NCBI RefSeq assembly: GCF_050436995.1
Contig: NC_134749.1
Location: 10,992,001-11,056,000 of the forward strand
Source: Anticarsia gemmatalis
Lineage: Eukaryota > Arthropoda > Insecta > Lepidoptera > Erebidae
Direction of reading: 5' to 3'
DNA length: 64,000 nt
Made by a program: the position numbers and the translations under genes. The notes below the pieces were generated by a model. It was not told the DNA's origin and did not search any database. It saw only the letters and a program-made list of their open reading frames with translations. Shown piece after piece: positions 22,687 through 34,083 of the stretch (position 1 is the stretch's first letter; each line of letters opens with the position of its first letter).

Positions 22687-25152
22687 AATGATGAAGAAGT
22701 AGAGATTCTTAAGTCCCAAAATTTAAGTAAATTAATGACACTCTTGCTTCAAATGTCAAGAGTAATATTCCCAAAATACAGCGTGATATTTCTTCAAATA
22801 TGGTAAAAAGTTTATCAATCATTAGTTAACTAAAACATGTCAACTATTGTTTTCTAATACGAGACGCAGTAAGGGTTAAAGGTATTAAAAAGAAGAGGTC
22901 ACGACCGATTACGTAAAGCCATATTTCACACAACTTGTAAAAGTAAGCTGGTTTTAAAAACTGCAATATTGTACGAAAAGTGAGAGTTGTTTGGCATAGT
23001 TTTAAAGATTTAAGCTTTGGTTTGGGGAAACGCGGATCATGTGTCAGGTTAGTCGTCTTGAATACAGATTAGGTTTTAGCCTAGATTTTGAGACAGAATT
23101 CATTCTTAATCCGGTGTCTTTTAAATGTAAATCAAAGTGGAATTTAAAAAAAAAGGGTCGTAATCGTAAATCTTCGTGAGTGAGTTGAGGGGAAGCCAAC
23201 AAATTTTGGCATACATTTTAACGTATAAACGGAGTAGAAACACAAACTAAGTGAATATTACTAATATTTCTTGCTTGGTTCTTTATAAATAAAAATTGAT
23301 CATCGAAATATATTTGTAATTTTTTTCCCGCGGAAATGGGATCACTGGGATAAAATTGTGCTATTCATACCCAAACAAAGTCGGGCTAATTTGAAATAAG
23401 AAACCTTTACGTGGATTAAGACCAGCACAGACGCAAAGGAGTCTTAAGCATTAAAAAATAGCTTAGTGTTCGTACAAATGACTTGACAAAAATACAAGCT
23501 GCATTTTCAAGCTTTCTTTATTCAATAAACATCCTTATCTCAATGCTAAAGTGTTGGCAAGAAACTTTCTGTATCAGATAGACATGTAAATGTCTTGAGA
23601 AAGTGCTTGATCGATCACACATTAAACACTGCGCTAGCAGAGTTCAGCATTCATATGAAAGTTTGATACAACATCGTTAATTCAATTAGGAAACGGTTGA
23701 AGTATATCGTGTGAATTTTTCGAAATATTTCTATGGAAGAAGAACTAAGGAATTTAAGCAGACTGCTCACAACTTTTTTCGTAAATCTATATACGTAAAT
23801 ATAAAATAAATAGTGTATTGTAATACGATATTTTGAGTACTTACATAATTTCTGACGGGATAGTACAGAATACATAAGTATTATGTACAAACTTATGGAG
23901 ACTAAACACTCTTGGGAACATACTTTAAAAATGAATTTTAGATATTTAAAACAGAAACTTAAACAATATTTACAATCAAGCTTTAACAAAGTATGTTAGA
24001 TCAATTACCCAATGAATTGCCACATTAGGAAACGTACTTGTGAACCACGTAACTAAGATAATACGCATGCATATGTAAATATACATTTCCTGAAACCAAA
24101 CAGAAAGCCTTTTATCGCTAACTCACTTCCTAACGATCATGTTTACGCGTGAACGAATCGATTGATAATCGATGTGTGCTTAATGAATCGATTCAGTGAT
24201 TAGTCGATTATCGCACTTCTCGTGAGATGTGTTAAATACTTAATAGTTACTTAGCTATGTGTAAATCACTTAATTGTTACAGGAAAGCGAAAACTTCGTG
24301 CGAAACACAAACGATTGCTAGTAACTATATATTTTATGATCAATTATGAATTTTATGGGTATTCATTTATATCATTAACCGTTTTAATGAAGACTTGCTT
24401 TGATTTGTGGCGACTATAATGTTGTAAAATGAAACGATGCATTAAAAATAAATATTGTAATATTGCCAAGCCGATATTTTCTATTAGAATTTCTAGAGAG
24501 CATGGATTTCATCACATATCGGTGATATGGGTATTGCGTTAATGAACAAAAGATACTTACCCACATATCGGAATGAAAAAGGATTGGGATGTGTGTAATC
24601 AAAATAATAACAACTTTAATAGTACACTTACTTTTCAAAGAAATCGCGAAGCAGCGTTACCCCGTATCAAATCAGTTATTTCTGGAACAAAGACAAAAAC
24701 GAGGTTAGTACTTAAAAAAGGAAAACCACGCATTTTCGTGAAAGCAGCCATACATTCGTAACGGTCACGCATACGATTCTTTACGTGTAATTCTACGCAT
24801 CCCGATGTGGAACTAATTTCCTTACCGACCTTACATCACAGGGCCTTTTGTTTATGCGAGCACAATACGACTTCGACACGATATTGCTATTATTTAACAA
24901 ATACACCTTCCAACACAATATAATATTAAATAGTATTACATAACAGGTAGGACTTACTAATAACCCATAGGAGTACTGTAACAGAATCGACTTTTAATCG
25001 ATTCCTAAGATAAAAAATCGACTAAACTAATTACACTATTTTGAAACTGTTGAAATAATAACTCGACTATTACACGACCGGTATCGTGTCGTCTTGTAAA
25101 AAAACCTATGAAAAGGCCCTTCAAAGATTGTGTCATAAGGTTTTAGTTCATG
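22687..25152. other. AT-rich spacer, no gene seen
   Basis: A repeat-like piece near 23325-23400 (CCGCGGAAATGGGATCACTG, then AACAAAGTCGGGCTAA) resembles 28545-28630. Several ATCGAT or ATCGATT words lie at 24155-24210 and 24990-25025. Open frames at 23651-23989 and 24414-24761 are low-complexity AT-rich and unsupported. Confidence 0.4.
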
Positions 25153-25905
25153 TTACTATAGTCTTTAAAATATAGCTTGATTAGAATGACAGATGTCAAA
25201 CTGTTTTGACTAGGGTTGTAGAAGTATTGATCAAAATCGATAGCGAAAAAATCGAATCTAAAATAATTATATTCGATTCAATTATTTTTGAATTAGCTTT
25301 TTACGAATTGTTGTTGTGAATCTTATTGTTTAAGCAAATTCGTATAGGACGACCAGCCCTACTTTTAACACCGCACGCAGACCTCTCCTAGTTTAGTATT
25401 AATTAGGATCAATTAAATAAAACAATGAAAAAAGTTAAATAAAATTAATTTATTCAGTTAATGGTGCGCATCCTAAATCAGTATCATCCTCATCGCTATC
25501 ATCAGAATCGTTGGAACAGTCTTGGAGATTAATTATTAATTCTTGGTCACGAATAGTATCAAAGTGTACTTCGCGATTAACGATTAATCAGTTGATTTAT
25601 TTTATCTATTGTGTCTCCTCACTAAAATTTTTGCAACATGACGTAGCCTTGTAGAGAGGTTGAAAATTATTAGGTTTATTTTTAAGACTAAAGAAAATAG
25701 TACAGATTTTTAGTTTAAAGGCTGATTGTATTGAATTATTCTGATTTCTTATTGAGGATCTGTATTTAAAAAATAGTTATAATGCTAGACAAGACAGATT
25801 TTTCGTGTTTCAATTTGTAATACTCGTTAGACGTCACTACAAAGTTGTGTTCTCTGTTTTGCTTAGAACTGTCATTTTAATCAAGCTATATTTTAAAGAG
25901 TATAG
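25153..25905. mobile_element. TIR element with a coding remnant, DNA transposon of unknown class
   Basis: The left end 25153-25191 and the right end 25866-25905 are inverted repeats of about 38 bp with two mismatches. Both read TACTATA, then CTTTAAAATATAGCTTGATT. If the outer TA is a target-site TA duplication, the element proper starts with CTATA. Inside on the minus strand is a short coding end with an acidic tail (25450-25587). At about 750 bp with only a C-terminal remnant, this looks like an internally deleted, nonautonomous derivative. Confidence 0.55.
25450..25587 (-). pseudogene. C-terminal coding remnant with acidic tail inside the TIR element
   Basis: A 45-codon frame ending in TAA, opened just after an in-frame TGA. 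It begins LIVNREVHFDTIRDQEL, passes INLQDCSNDSDDSDEDD and ends TDLGCAPLTE. A run rich in Asp, Glu and Ser before the stop is common in transposase and nuclear-protein C-termini, but I cannot assign a family. AT-rich sequence with AATAAA-like words follows the stop (ATAAATTAATTTTATTT). It is read as the surviving end of the ORF of a TIR transposon because it sits between matched inverted repeats. The upstream part is gone. It could also be a captured piece of host gene. Confidence 0.4.
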
Positions 25906-26128
25906 TACCATTGTGCTCGGTACTTTCTTTGTGACAAAGAAAGCGACATTTCGGTGAAATTCCTACGTGATTCCACGTTTCTACTGCGTTTGGTAATTAT
26001 TGTACTTGTTATAAAGGTTTCTGTACGTCAGCACGTTTAATTCGATTAAGTTATGATTTTAACGATTGGTTATTTTTTGACGTGTCATTGACCGACGCCA
26101 GCCGCAAGTCTTAGACTAATAGGTGTGA

Positions 26129-26263
26129 AAAAAAGTTTGGTACTATCACAAATTCACAAGACGTCTAGGCCGACTTCATTATGAGATCCGCACCGACAAC
26201 GGCGATGTCTGGCGCCGACACCTCAACCAGGTGTTGACTGCATCTTATATTCAGAACAGCTAA
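26129..26263 (+). pseudogene. C-terminal end of a Ty3/gypsy-like pol polyprotein
   Basis: A 44-codon open stretch ending in TAA. It reads VWYYHKFTRRLGRLHYEIR, then TDNGDVWRRHLNQVL. The pattern G-x-L-x-Y-x-V/I-x-x-D-x-G-x-x-W-x-R-H-x-x-Q is the typical end of integrase in Ty3/gypsy elements, just before the stop codon, polypurine tract and 3' LTR. All three follow here in order. Upstream of an in-frame TGA near 26126 nothing of the integrase core, RNase H or reverse transcriptase is visible, so only the last fragment survives. It gives no functional product. Confidence 0.6.
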
Positions 26264-26410
26264 GAGGTTAGGAGGGGAGAAATGTGGTGAACCTAAACTC
26301 CTTCTACTCTATGGTAGATGCCAGATGCCTTATATTAATGAGATAACGATTTGGCATTGTCTGTCAATATATATATCAAATACATAATGCTCGTATTTTA
26401 TTAATACACA
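26264..26410 (+). mobile_element. Polypurine tract and start of a 3' LTR
   Basis: Directly after the pol stop codon comes the purine run GAGGTTAGGAGGGGAGAAA (26264-26282), then TGTGGTGAACCTAAACTCC from 26283. TG is the expected first dinucleotide of an LTR. The right end of the LTR is not clear; the listed end is approximate. No 5' LTR or other internal part is seen nearby. Confidence 0.45.
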
Positions 26411-26730
26411 ATATTATGGTATTTCAATAATGTATAATATATGTTATACTAACTTCTTTGTAAGTTATATCATAAATCTGAATTTATCGAATCGACTCGA
26501 AAATATAAAAGAATAGTCTAATAAGTAATCATTTTTACTTTTAATTAAGTTGTACTCTTTCAAACGAGACAACGGCGTAACAGCTAGTCATTTAGAAAAT
26601 TATATCTCATAACATTACGACGTATTGTAAATCCAACTTATTACGTACATGACGTTTTCACTTATTTTATAATTAGAAAGTTACATGCAACGAAAATAAG
26701 ACGTCAACAAGGAAACTGCGGGGTTATCAC

Positions 26731-26936
26731 GTATCTCAGTCGACAACTAGTGTACGTCAAATTGATGGTCATTATTCAGTCCACTACTGCTAATACGCAA
26801 CGTGTTAATCACTATAACCTAAGGGAGAAAACAATGTACAGCATAGTGACTTTCAAATAGTTAAATAAAAATATATTTATCTCTTTGAAAGTCAGTATGC
26901 TGTCAACTGTTGTTGTTGAGTTGTCAACTGAGATAC
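26731..26936. mobile_element. MITE with GTATCTCAG termini, copy 1
   Basis: Terminal inverted repeats GTATCTCAGTCGACAA and TTGTCAACTGAGATAC differ at one position. The inside also folds: CAGCATAGTGACTTTCAAA pairs with TTTGAAAGTCAGTATGCTG. Noncoding, about 206 bp. TSD not resolved. Confidence 0.6.
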
Positions 26937-26956
26937 AAGATAGCACCTTATCTTAC

Positions 26957-27070
26957 ATATCCCAGTTGACAACTAGTGTACGTTAAATTTATGGCCACTA
27001 TTCGGTACATTACAGCCAGAAGAAACAATGAACTGCATAGTGGCTTTCGAATAGTTATCAACTGAGATAC
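26957..27070. mobile_element. MITE with GTATCTCAG termini, copy 2
   Basis: Same family 20 bp downstream. It starts ATATCCCAGTTGACAACTAG and ends ATCAACTGAGATAC. It shares AACTAGTGTACGTTAAATT and GCATAGTGGCTTTCGAATAG (small changes) with copy 1 but lacks the second half of its internal palindrome. Confidence 0.6.
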
Positions 27071-30000
27071 ATCAGCTCCTATAAAGTACAAAAGTTTTAT
27101 AAGAGATAGGCACGTAAGACATGCAATAATGAGGTTGAATTATCAACGCGAGCCGGAGCAAATTACAGTTCACCACGGTGGCTTTGATTTCATGCCCTAG
27201 CTGAATTGATCTAGTCCACTTCCTAAGGAATGTTAGGTAGTTGGGCTAAATTCCGTGGCCAATCGCTAAGGGTTTCCAATTATGTGTTTATGGCTGCTGT
27301 CGCAAATTGTGACTGCAGGCTATGTGAAATTGGTAATAAGAATTCGATATTTATGCGACATGATTACCGTGTATTAGTGGTTATCTTGCCCAAGTATAAA
27401 TATTTTTTAACAGTTAATAGTAGCCAGCCAAAAAAAGTTTTATGTTATTTTACAAAACCCCTTTTCCTTTAATCACTCTACCTATTAAAAAAATCGCATC
27501 AAAATCGATAAGTGAACATAGGGAGAGACAGTAGAAAGCGAGTTTGTTTTATATTATGTATGTAATAGTTTAGTTATAATCTATTTCAACGGTTACTATT
27601 TTGATGACTTAAACCCATAATTTTCACTGAACAAGTCTATTGTTCAAAGTACGCACAACTTACCTTTATGCACAATATTTCTTCGGCTTAAGTGGAATAG
27701 TATCGTAAACTGATAAATCTAGAAATAAATAATGATCTCAAGTCTAAGGAATTAGAAGCCGACAGGATATAACCCAGTGATTCAGCTTTGCAATAGACAA
27801 ATGAGTCAGAATAAATTTCGTCACTAAACAGCTTGTACTACGTACAGCCTGCCAAAAGACTAATCAATTGTTAAGACGTATGTTGATTGATAGAATAAAT
27901 ATTACATAAATATAACTAGTTTCATTGAGCAAGTCTTATCCGGTTTTTATTATGAACAACCTTATTGCAAAAGAAAAGCTTATTGAAATGTTGTAACCAT
28001 AATAAATGATCAGTCATTGAACCTGCGAAGACAAATCATTTGTTCATATCATGTTGAGCATTTAGTCGATTAATCGATTGTAGATTTAGTCGATCAATGT
28101 CAATCGAGTGAGCGTTTCGATTAGAATGATGAAATTAGAGAATTAGTTTATTTTTGTAATAGGTAGTTTGGAATAATACTCAAATTTTATGATACATATT
28201 TTAATAACAATTATGCCTTGTTAGCATGTCTTTGAGAGAGTAATATTAAAATATCGATTTGCAATTCAATACACAACGGTACGATCAATATTTCGACATT
28301 ATATTATTTTAGCAGGTTAACTGTTTATATTATTGTAATTTAAGCATTTAAGCATGTAATAGCGTTCTTTATGCATTCACGTTTTTAATTCCATAAACAA
28401 AACTATGTGTGGTAAACAGGTAATGTAAAAAATACTTCGCAATCTAAAAAAATAAAATGAATTATAGAAATTTATGTACGCGCATAACTTTAAACAACTG
28501 TACCAAGATGAATAATTCTTTTTTATTTTGATTTCATTGGACGGTTTGTGCGGGATCGATGAGATCCAAAATCCCAGGGGAATGGGATTAACGTACCATA
28601 ACTATACCCGGACAAAGTCGAGCAGGGCGGATAGATGAAAATAAAAAAGAATATAAGAAATAGAGTTTATCTTAGAAAATATAAGTAAATAATATATTCT
28701 CACAGTCGTAGCAGCGAAACTGTTGAGTAGGTACAAGAAATCTCATAGACTCGATTGAGCGTCAGATTCAATCAACGTCTGCATTGGAATTCAACAAACA
28801 GCCTACTTTATCCACCGCTGAGCACTTATCTGTTCATCGAGATACAAGTGTGAACAATTTGACGATAATTTCTTCTAACGAATACGCTTCGTCGAATTAT
28901 ACAGCGAAGCGACAAACGGGATGCAGTCACGAAACGCGACAGTGCCGCAAGTACGCATGCGCGAAAATTGACAAAAGAAAAACTCGTATTGGTTACCGAA
29001 TTGAATTGGCGCCAATTTCTTGCCGATGTTTTTGTGATAACATTCCAAATCAATTATCCAGTTGAATTAATTGCTTTTATTCTTTGAAATGATGTTTTTT
29101 GTTAAGTAAAGTGTATTAATGTCTTGTAGGTCTAAGTAGATTATTTATGTTTACGGGTACAACATTTGTGGTAGTTACGAGTTATATATAAAGAAAATAT
29201 GAGCAATAAATTATTATTCTAGTAATAAATACTAATAGCTGACACAAATTAATCAAGTCTGTTAGTAATTATTTATTAAAAACATCTTTACTTATTTCAA
29301 TAACAACGCAAAATTTTACTTTAAATAACGCACAAAGACATTGAAATGAAAAAAAAATTACAACATTTTTTTTTACTATTTTACTTGACAGTGCTAATGA
29401 ACACTAAGTTGACATGAAATGAATACTAAGCAGAAACGATGCGAACTTTGCAACAATAAAACTATTTACGCTATAATTCGCAATAAAGAGCACGCGGTGT
29501 GCGCATTGAACAAAAATGTGCACATTGGTTATAATTAAAATAATACGCTTAATGTGGGTCAAGATTAAAATGATAGACGTTGTTGCAACGTTGCAGGGTG
29601 CAATGTTCATTGTTTTTGTTATTTTTGGCTAAATTGTTACTTACTAAGTCAAAGTACGGCGGAATATTTTTAGTTTTGTTAAATAAGTATGTTAATTTTA
29701 AAGGCGTTTACGTTTTAAATTCGTATTTTTTTTCTTTAAGTATGATTTGTTATGGGAGTAAATGAGATAATTAATAAAGAAATTAAGTCTTCCAGTTTAA
29801 CAGTTGGTTATTTCTTAGGATAAGAGTTTATTTCCCATTTAACAAATCTACCATGATAAAATGGAACAGTCGGATATTTTTTAAAATATAAGGACCTTAT
29901 TTCCTATTCCAAAAATCCCTTCATCTCGTTTTAATGGATCTTAAAAACTAGTAAGAATCGAATTCGATGAAAGAATTAAGAGAGAAATACGAAAACTGAT

Positions 30001-30187
30001 ATTTCACCTTTAAACAAAATAACATGAAATATTATGACAAATTGTGTGTTTTACCGTGATTTACTGATAATTTTCTCTAAATAAATCATTTTACGTACAG
30101 ACGAGCGCAGAAAACTGTGAAGTAATTGGACAGATACTTTGCAAACAATATGAATGTGGAAGAGTAACGCAAACTTGTAACGGCCTG
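27071..30187. other. AT-rich spacer with one CpG-bearing patch
   Basis: Mostly AT-rich with unsupported frames (27230-27472, 28784-29065, 29404-29765). A repeat-like stretch at 28545-28630 (TGCGGGATCGATGAGATCC, then GGACAAAGTCGAGCAGGGCG) resembles that at 23.3 kb. A CpG-rich patch at 28890-28980 contains CGCATGCGCGAAAATT. Confidence 0.4.
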
Positions 30188-30240
30188 TAAATAACAACGG
30201 ACATTGTAGGGTTACACGTATTCATATTGTTTATCTTCTT
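30188..30240 (+). repeat. First half of a duplicated unit (A)
   Basis: TAAATAACAACGGACATTG, then GGGTTACACGTATTCATATT and ATCTTCTT. The same words open the uninterrupted copy at 31092. The second half of this copy lies about 650 bp away at 30889. Confidence 0.7.
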
Positions 30241-30261
30241 TTATATAAAAACAATACTAGC

Positions 30262-30425
30262 TTAGCTTTGCCCGCGTGAAATTTCAAGCTTTTCTGGTAA
30301 TCTCCAAAAATCCTCTCTTAGTGCTCCTCTACTATTCCTAAGAAATCTTCATACCAAATTTCAACTTTCTACGTTCAGTAGTAACGGCTGTGCAATGTGC
30401 ATTGTCCATCAGTCAGTACCGGTAG
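30262..30425 (+). repeat. Dispersed repeat, copy 1, inside the interrupted unit
   Basis: CTAGCTTAGCTTTGCCCGCG, CTTCATACCAAATTTCAACT, TTTCTACGTTCAGTAGTAAC and CCATCAGTCAGT. Shares order and wording with 50511-50640. Confidence 0.55.
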
Positions 30426-30888
30426 TATTTTATATACTTACCTACATTATGTATATTACATTGATGATTCGCCAAATGTATTGCTAAGCGCAAAACTCAA
30501 GAACGGCTCAAGCAATTCCATTTATTGTTTTTATAAATTAGTATTTAAGACACGGGAAATTATGGAGTGAAAAGAACAAAATAAAAGCGAATCACCGTAA
30601 CTTTTTGACACCAATTAACGGTTCGAGCAACATGTCGATATGACTATAAAATAACCCCAATTACATAGGACTGCAATACAACCAAAACATATGTATTTTC
30701 ATACACCTATAAATATAATAGGAGCTAAGTTGTATAGGAACTAGCAAACAAAAGATTTTTACAGGAAATATAAAGACTAAGTAGCCTTGCGTGTAGCATC
30801 CCTGTGTCCGATCACGGCACTTACTCCGAGTCGATTAGTAGCGGATGAATGCGCGGAGCGATTGTTGCTTTTAACTTAATTGGAGTAT

Positions 30889-31000
30889 TAGTGGTTAGCG
30901 GCCGCGGGGAAATTATACGTGTGAGTGCAGTTCTTTCTAAACCCTGTTATAATGTGGCTTGTTATTATCTAACCGATTGTTACAACAGATCTTTATTAGG
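30889..31000 (+). repeat. Second half of the duplicated unit (B)
   Basis: TAGTGGTTAGCGGCCGCGGG, then AAATTATACGTGTGAGTGCA, TTATAATGTGG and CGATTGTTACAACAGAT. This repeats in 31148-31257. Confidence 0.7.
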
Positions 31001-31091
31001 GAAACAATTTTGACATTTACCTATCGCGCGTAAAGGATCGGTAGGAGTTCCTGGGGTTAATCTGTGTAATAAACGATCTTTATGCAAAATT

Positions 31092-31257
31092 TTAAATAAC
31101 AACGGACATTATTAAGGGTTACACGTATTCATATTGTTAATCTTCTTAGTGGCCGCGGTGGAAATTATACGTGTGAGTGAAGTTTCTTTCTAAACCTTGT
31201 TATAATGTGGCCTGTTATTAACTGACACCCGATTGTTACAACAGATATCTTTATTAA
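31092..31257 (+). repeat. Uninterrupted copy of the duplicated unit (A+B)
   Basis: A (TAAATAACAACGGACATT to TCTTCTT) is joined directly to B (AGTGGCCGCGGTGGAAATT to ACAACAGATATCTTTATTA). Small differences from the interrupted copy show that the duplication is not brand new. Confidence 0.7.
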
Positions 31258-32052
31258 ACATACAATTTAGACAAAAAATTGTTCTGTCTGCGACTTGTTC
31301 GTGGAGAAAGGGGTTCCTAAAAATGATCTAAACTATTTTATAAATTTTCTGTATGCCTAATTGAATTTCAATCCTTCCAATAGTTTTTGTTTTAAGTACG
31401 TATCAAATATTCTCACATGCATCCATAATCGTAATGATGGTATTGGAAAAATCGGTCTATCAAGTGGTCGTTGTGTAGCAGAGTGTGGTTTTAGAAGTTC
31501 GTTGGAATATTTCTGGTAGTAACTCGAGGTTTAGCAATAGGCTGTGCTGCGCACCTTATTATACGGAACTACCAATGATAAAGAGAACATTAAATCCATT
31601 AACTTATCAGATAAAAGATGAATTTTCCTCAGCCAACTCCTTCAAGTTTAACAGGAATGTTGCTTTAATAAAAATTACGACAGGTTAGCAATAAAATCAT
31701 GTCTTCTGCAACGTTGCACTTTAAACGCAAGTGGTATTAACTCTATCAAAATAAGTCTCTTTAGTTTGTTTCTGACAATATTATGTAAGGAGAATGTTTA
31801 ATATCTTACACATAAAACATTACTGAATACTTATAAGATCATTGCGATATTTTATATTACTTAAACCTTAAGTAAGATAAGTAGTTTACTTTTAAATAAT
31901 TTACATAATTATATAGTAACGTTTTCCTTATGTGCCTCATTTTAATATTATAACACCGAATGAATATTTTTTTAGATCTAGTAGTTTAATACCGTACCAT
32001 TCGTATCAACAGATTCTTCTTTTAAAGAAAGTATGATGCTTTACTACATCTA
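31258..32052. other. AT-rich spacer, no gene seen
   Basis: No spliced coding frame or matched repeat; the frame at 31485-31688 is unsupported. Confidence 0.4.
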
Positions 32053-32135
32053 TCATCAGCCTAGCCTTTCTTCCAACTATGTTGGAGACGGCTTCCAGTC
32101 TCACTGAATGCAGCTGAGTACCAGTATATTATGTA
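32053..32135 (-). mobile_element. Repeat family F5, end fragment
   Basis: ATCATCAGCCTAGCCTTTCT, then CCAACTATGTTGGAGACGG, CTTCCAGTCTCACTGAATGC and AGCTGAGTACCAGTAT: reverse complement of the F5 3' end. Confidence 0.62.
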
Positions 32136-32591
32136 GTATAATGCTCTAAAAATTTGTACTAGACAAAACGCCAATTATATTAGGGAGATTATTCAGCTGT
32201 TTAAAAACTAAAAAAGACATCAAAATTACAATGTATTCTAATAAAAAAAAAACAATCAATTTCAAACAAATTGACATCTGTCAAAATTGACACCTCTCAT
32301 ATTACAATCATACTGGCTTATTATTAAGCAAAGGCAACAATCCATTCTGCCAGAATGTCTATGTCATCTCGCCATCATTTTAATGAGCTAGAATTTGTTT
32401 AATTGCACCATTAGCTATTAGAAAAATGAGAAGAGCGTGTGCATTGATGACACGGTTACCTTGACCGTATGTAACCTCATGAGAACGTCATTTGCATAAG
32501 AATCGGCGGCAGAATGGCACTGCACGATACAATCTTTCACACGTGTTATATGTAACGCATTGATGTTTTATACTAAGTATTCTAATAATTG

Positions 32592-32794
32592 ACTGTCTCC
32601 GTGGCGCAGTGGTTTAGCCACGCCAACACCATTGCGGGAGGTCGTGGGTTCGATTCCCACACAGAGTAATTATTTGGGCAATCCATATATTGTTTCGGGT
32701 CTGGTCGTGCTTTGTGTCCGTTGTTTGTATGTTTGTAAAAGTCCCCGCGACACAAAAGCAATTCTTAATGCGGGAGTTGTCTTTAAAAAAAAAA
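32592..32794 (+). mobile_element. tRNA-headed SINE family F3, complete copy
   Basis: Head ACTGTCTCCGTGGCGCAGTG with B box GGTTCGATTCCC, body TTTGTGTCCGTTGTTTGTAT and GTCCCCGCGACAC, then CGGGAGTTGTC and a poly(A) tail of about ten A. This is the best-preserved copy and shows the full layout: pol III promoter head, unrelated body, A tail. Confidence 0.8.
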
Positions 32795-32810
32795 GGTTTC
32801 TTTTCTTCTT

Positions 32811-33036
32811 ATCGGTTAGCAGTCAACCTAGTGTCAAAGTTGTTCTAACCGCCCAAAAGCTATTGTCGTGGCTTAACGACTGTCGTAGTAATTGACAACA
32901 ACTGGGAATTTGTACGTGCCCGGACGCGCCCAGTTCAAATACCACTATGCGGTCACCCATCTATAGAATAACCGCGATTAGGGATGCTTAACTGATCGTT
33001 TACCAACCAGTCAGCGTAACTGGCTATGGGCGCCTC
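32811..33036 (+). mobile_element. Repeat family F2, complete copy
   Basis: ATCGGTTAGCAGTCAACCTA at the start, CCCAGTTCAAATACCACTAT in the middle and TGGCTATGGGCGCCTC at the end. It begins directly after the A tail of the F3 SINE, so two elements abut. Confidence 0.72.
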
Positions 33037-33325
33037 AATAATAATGAATCATTATTTAAAATTGGTGTTACTTCGGGTATAAGTACATCAGACTGTAATC
33101 TGTATAAACGTAGGAGTAAATGAACAATGGGTTTAATAAGATGCCGTTATTTCTTGTTAGAGTAATAGCCATAATTTTTGTATTAAGGCACTTGAACAGG
33201 TAGAAGGAGATATTTTTGGATAGAGATACGTTGCATTAAGCCATAGATTTGTTCCTAACGGGGCGATAACATCCCCGTGTTGGTATTTGAGCTTCCTGTG
33301 GCGGGCAGAATCCAGAAAGAAATTC

Positions 33326-33560
33326 TACTTATATTATGAATGCGAAAGTTTGTGAGAATGTATGTACGTATGTATGTATATATGTATGTATGTTTGTTAC
33401 TCTTTCACGCAAATACTACTGAACCGATGTCGATGAAATTTGGTATATAGGTAGCTGAAAACCCAGAATAACACATAGGCTTTTTATTCCGAAGTTCCCG
33501 AGGGATCGGGATTTACATGAAGTGGAGTGGAAGGGTTTCGATTTCATGAAGTTGCATATA
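33326..33560 (+). repeat. Dispersed repeat with (TATG)n tract
   Basis: ATTATGAATGCGAAAGTTTG, a (GTAT)n tract at 33359-33394, TCTTTCACGCAAATACTACT, GAACCGATGTCGATGAAATT and CCCGAGGGATCGGGAT. This text occurs as a very common noncoding repeat in insects to my recollection; class uncertain. Confidence 0.55.
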
Positions 33561-34083
33561 TATAGTCGAATATAAATTTGGTGTAACTATTATGTAAGGC
33601 GGCACTGGAATTGTTATTGTAAAGGGGGCAGTACTTAGTCCATAAAAGGTTCAGAACCTATACATTAACCAACTGTCACTTTTTTATAATGTCTATATTT
33701 ACGTAAGGAAAATGGTTTACAGTCTTCATAACAATATTACTTACTTCCTTTGTAAAATTAAATAATTGTTAAACGTAATAAAATAATAAAACGTTGTATA
33801 ATTAAAACGGAAATTACATCTACTTATAAAACAGTGGAATAGGTATTAAAAACTACATTGCAGAGTTCAGTAACCTCAAGCTTTTGTAAAAACAAAATTG
33901 GTTGGATATAAAAACTGGTCAAGTGCAACAAATTGTATGTATTTATTATAGAATATATTTAATAATAACTAACATACATAGACGTCTTGCCGTGTAAATT
34001 TTAGCAAATAAAAAAGACAGTCAGAACAGAAATATTAGAATTTTTTTGAAGAGCAGTGGTCATAGCCAATTGCCCTGGTTTCG
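33561..34083. other. AT-rich spacer, no gene seen
   Basis: No supported feature. Confidence 0.4.
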
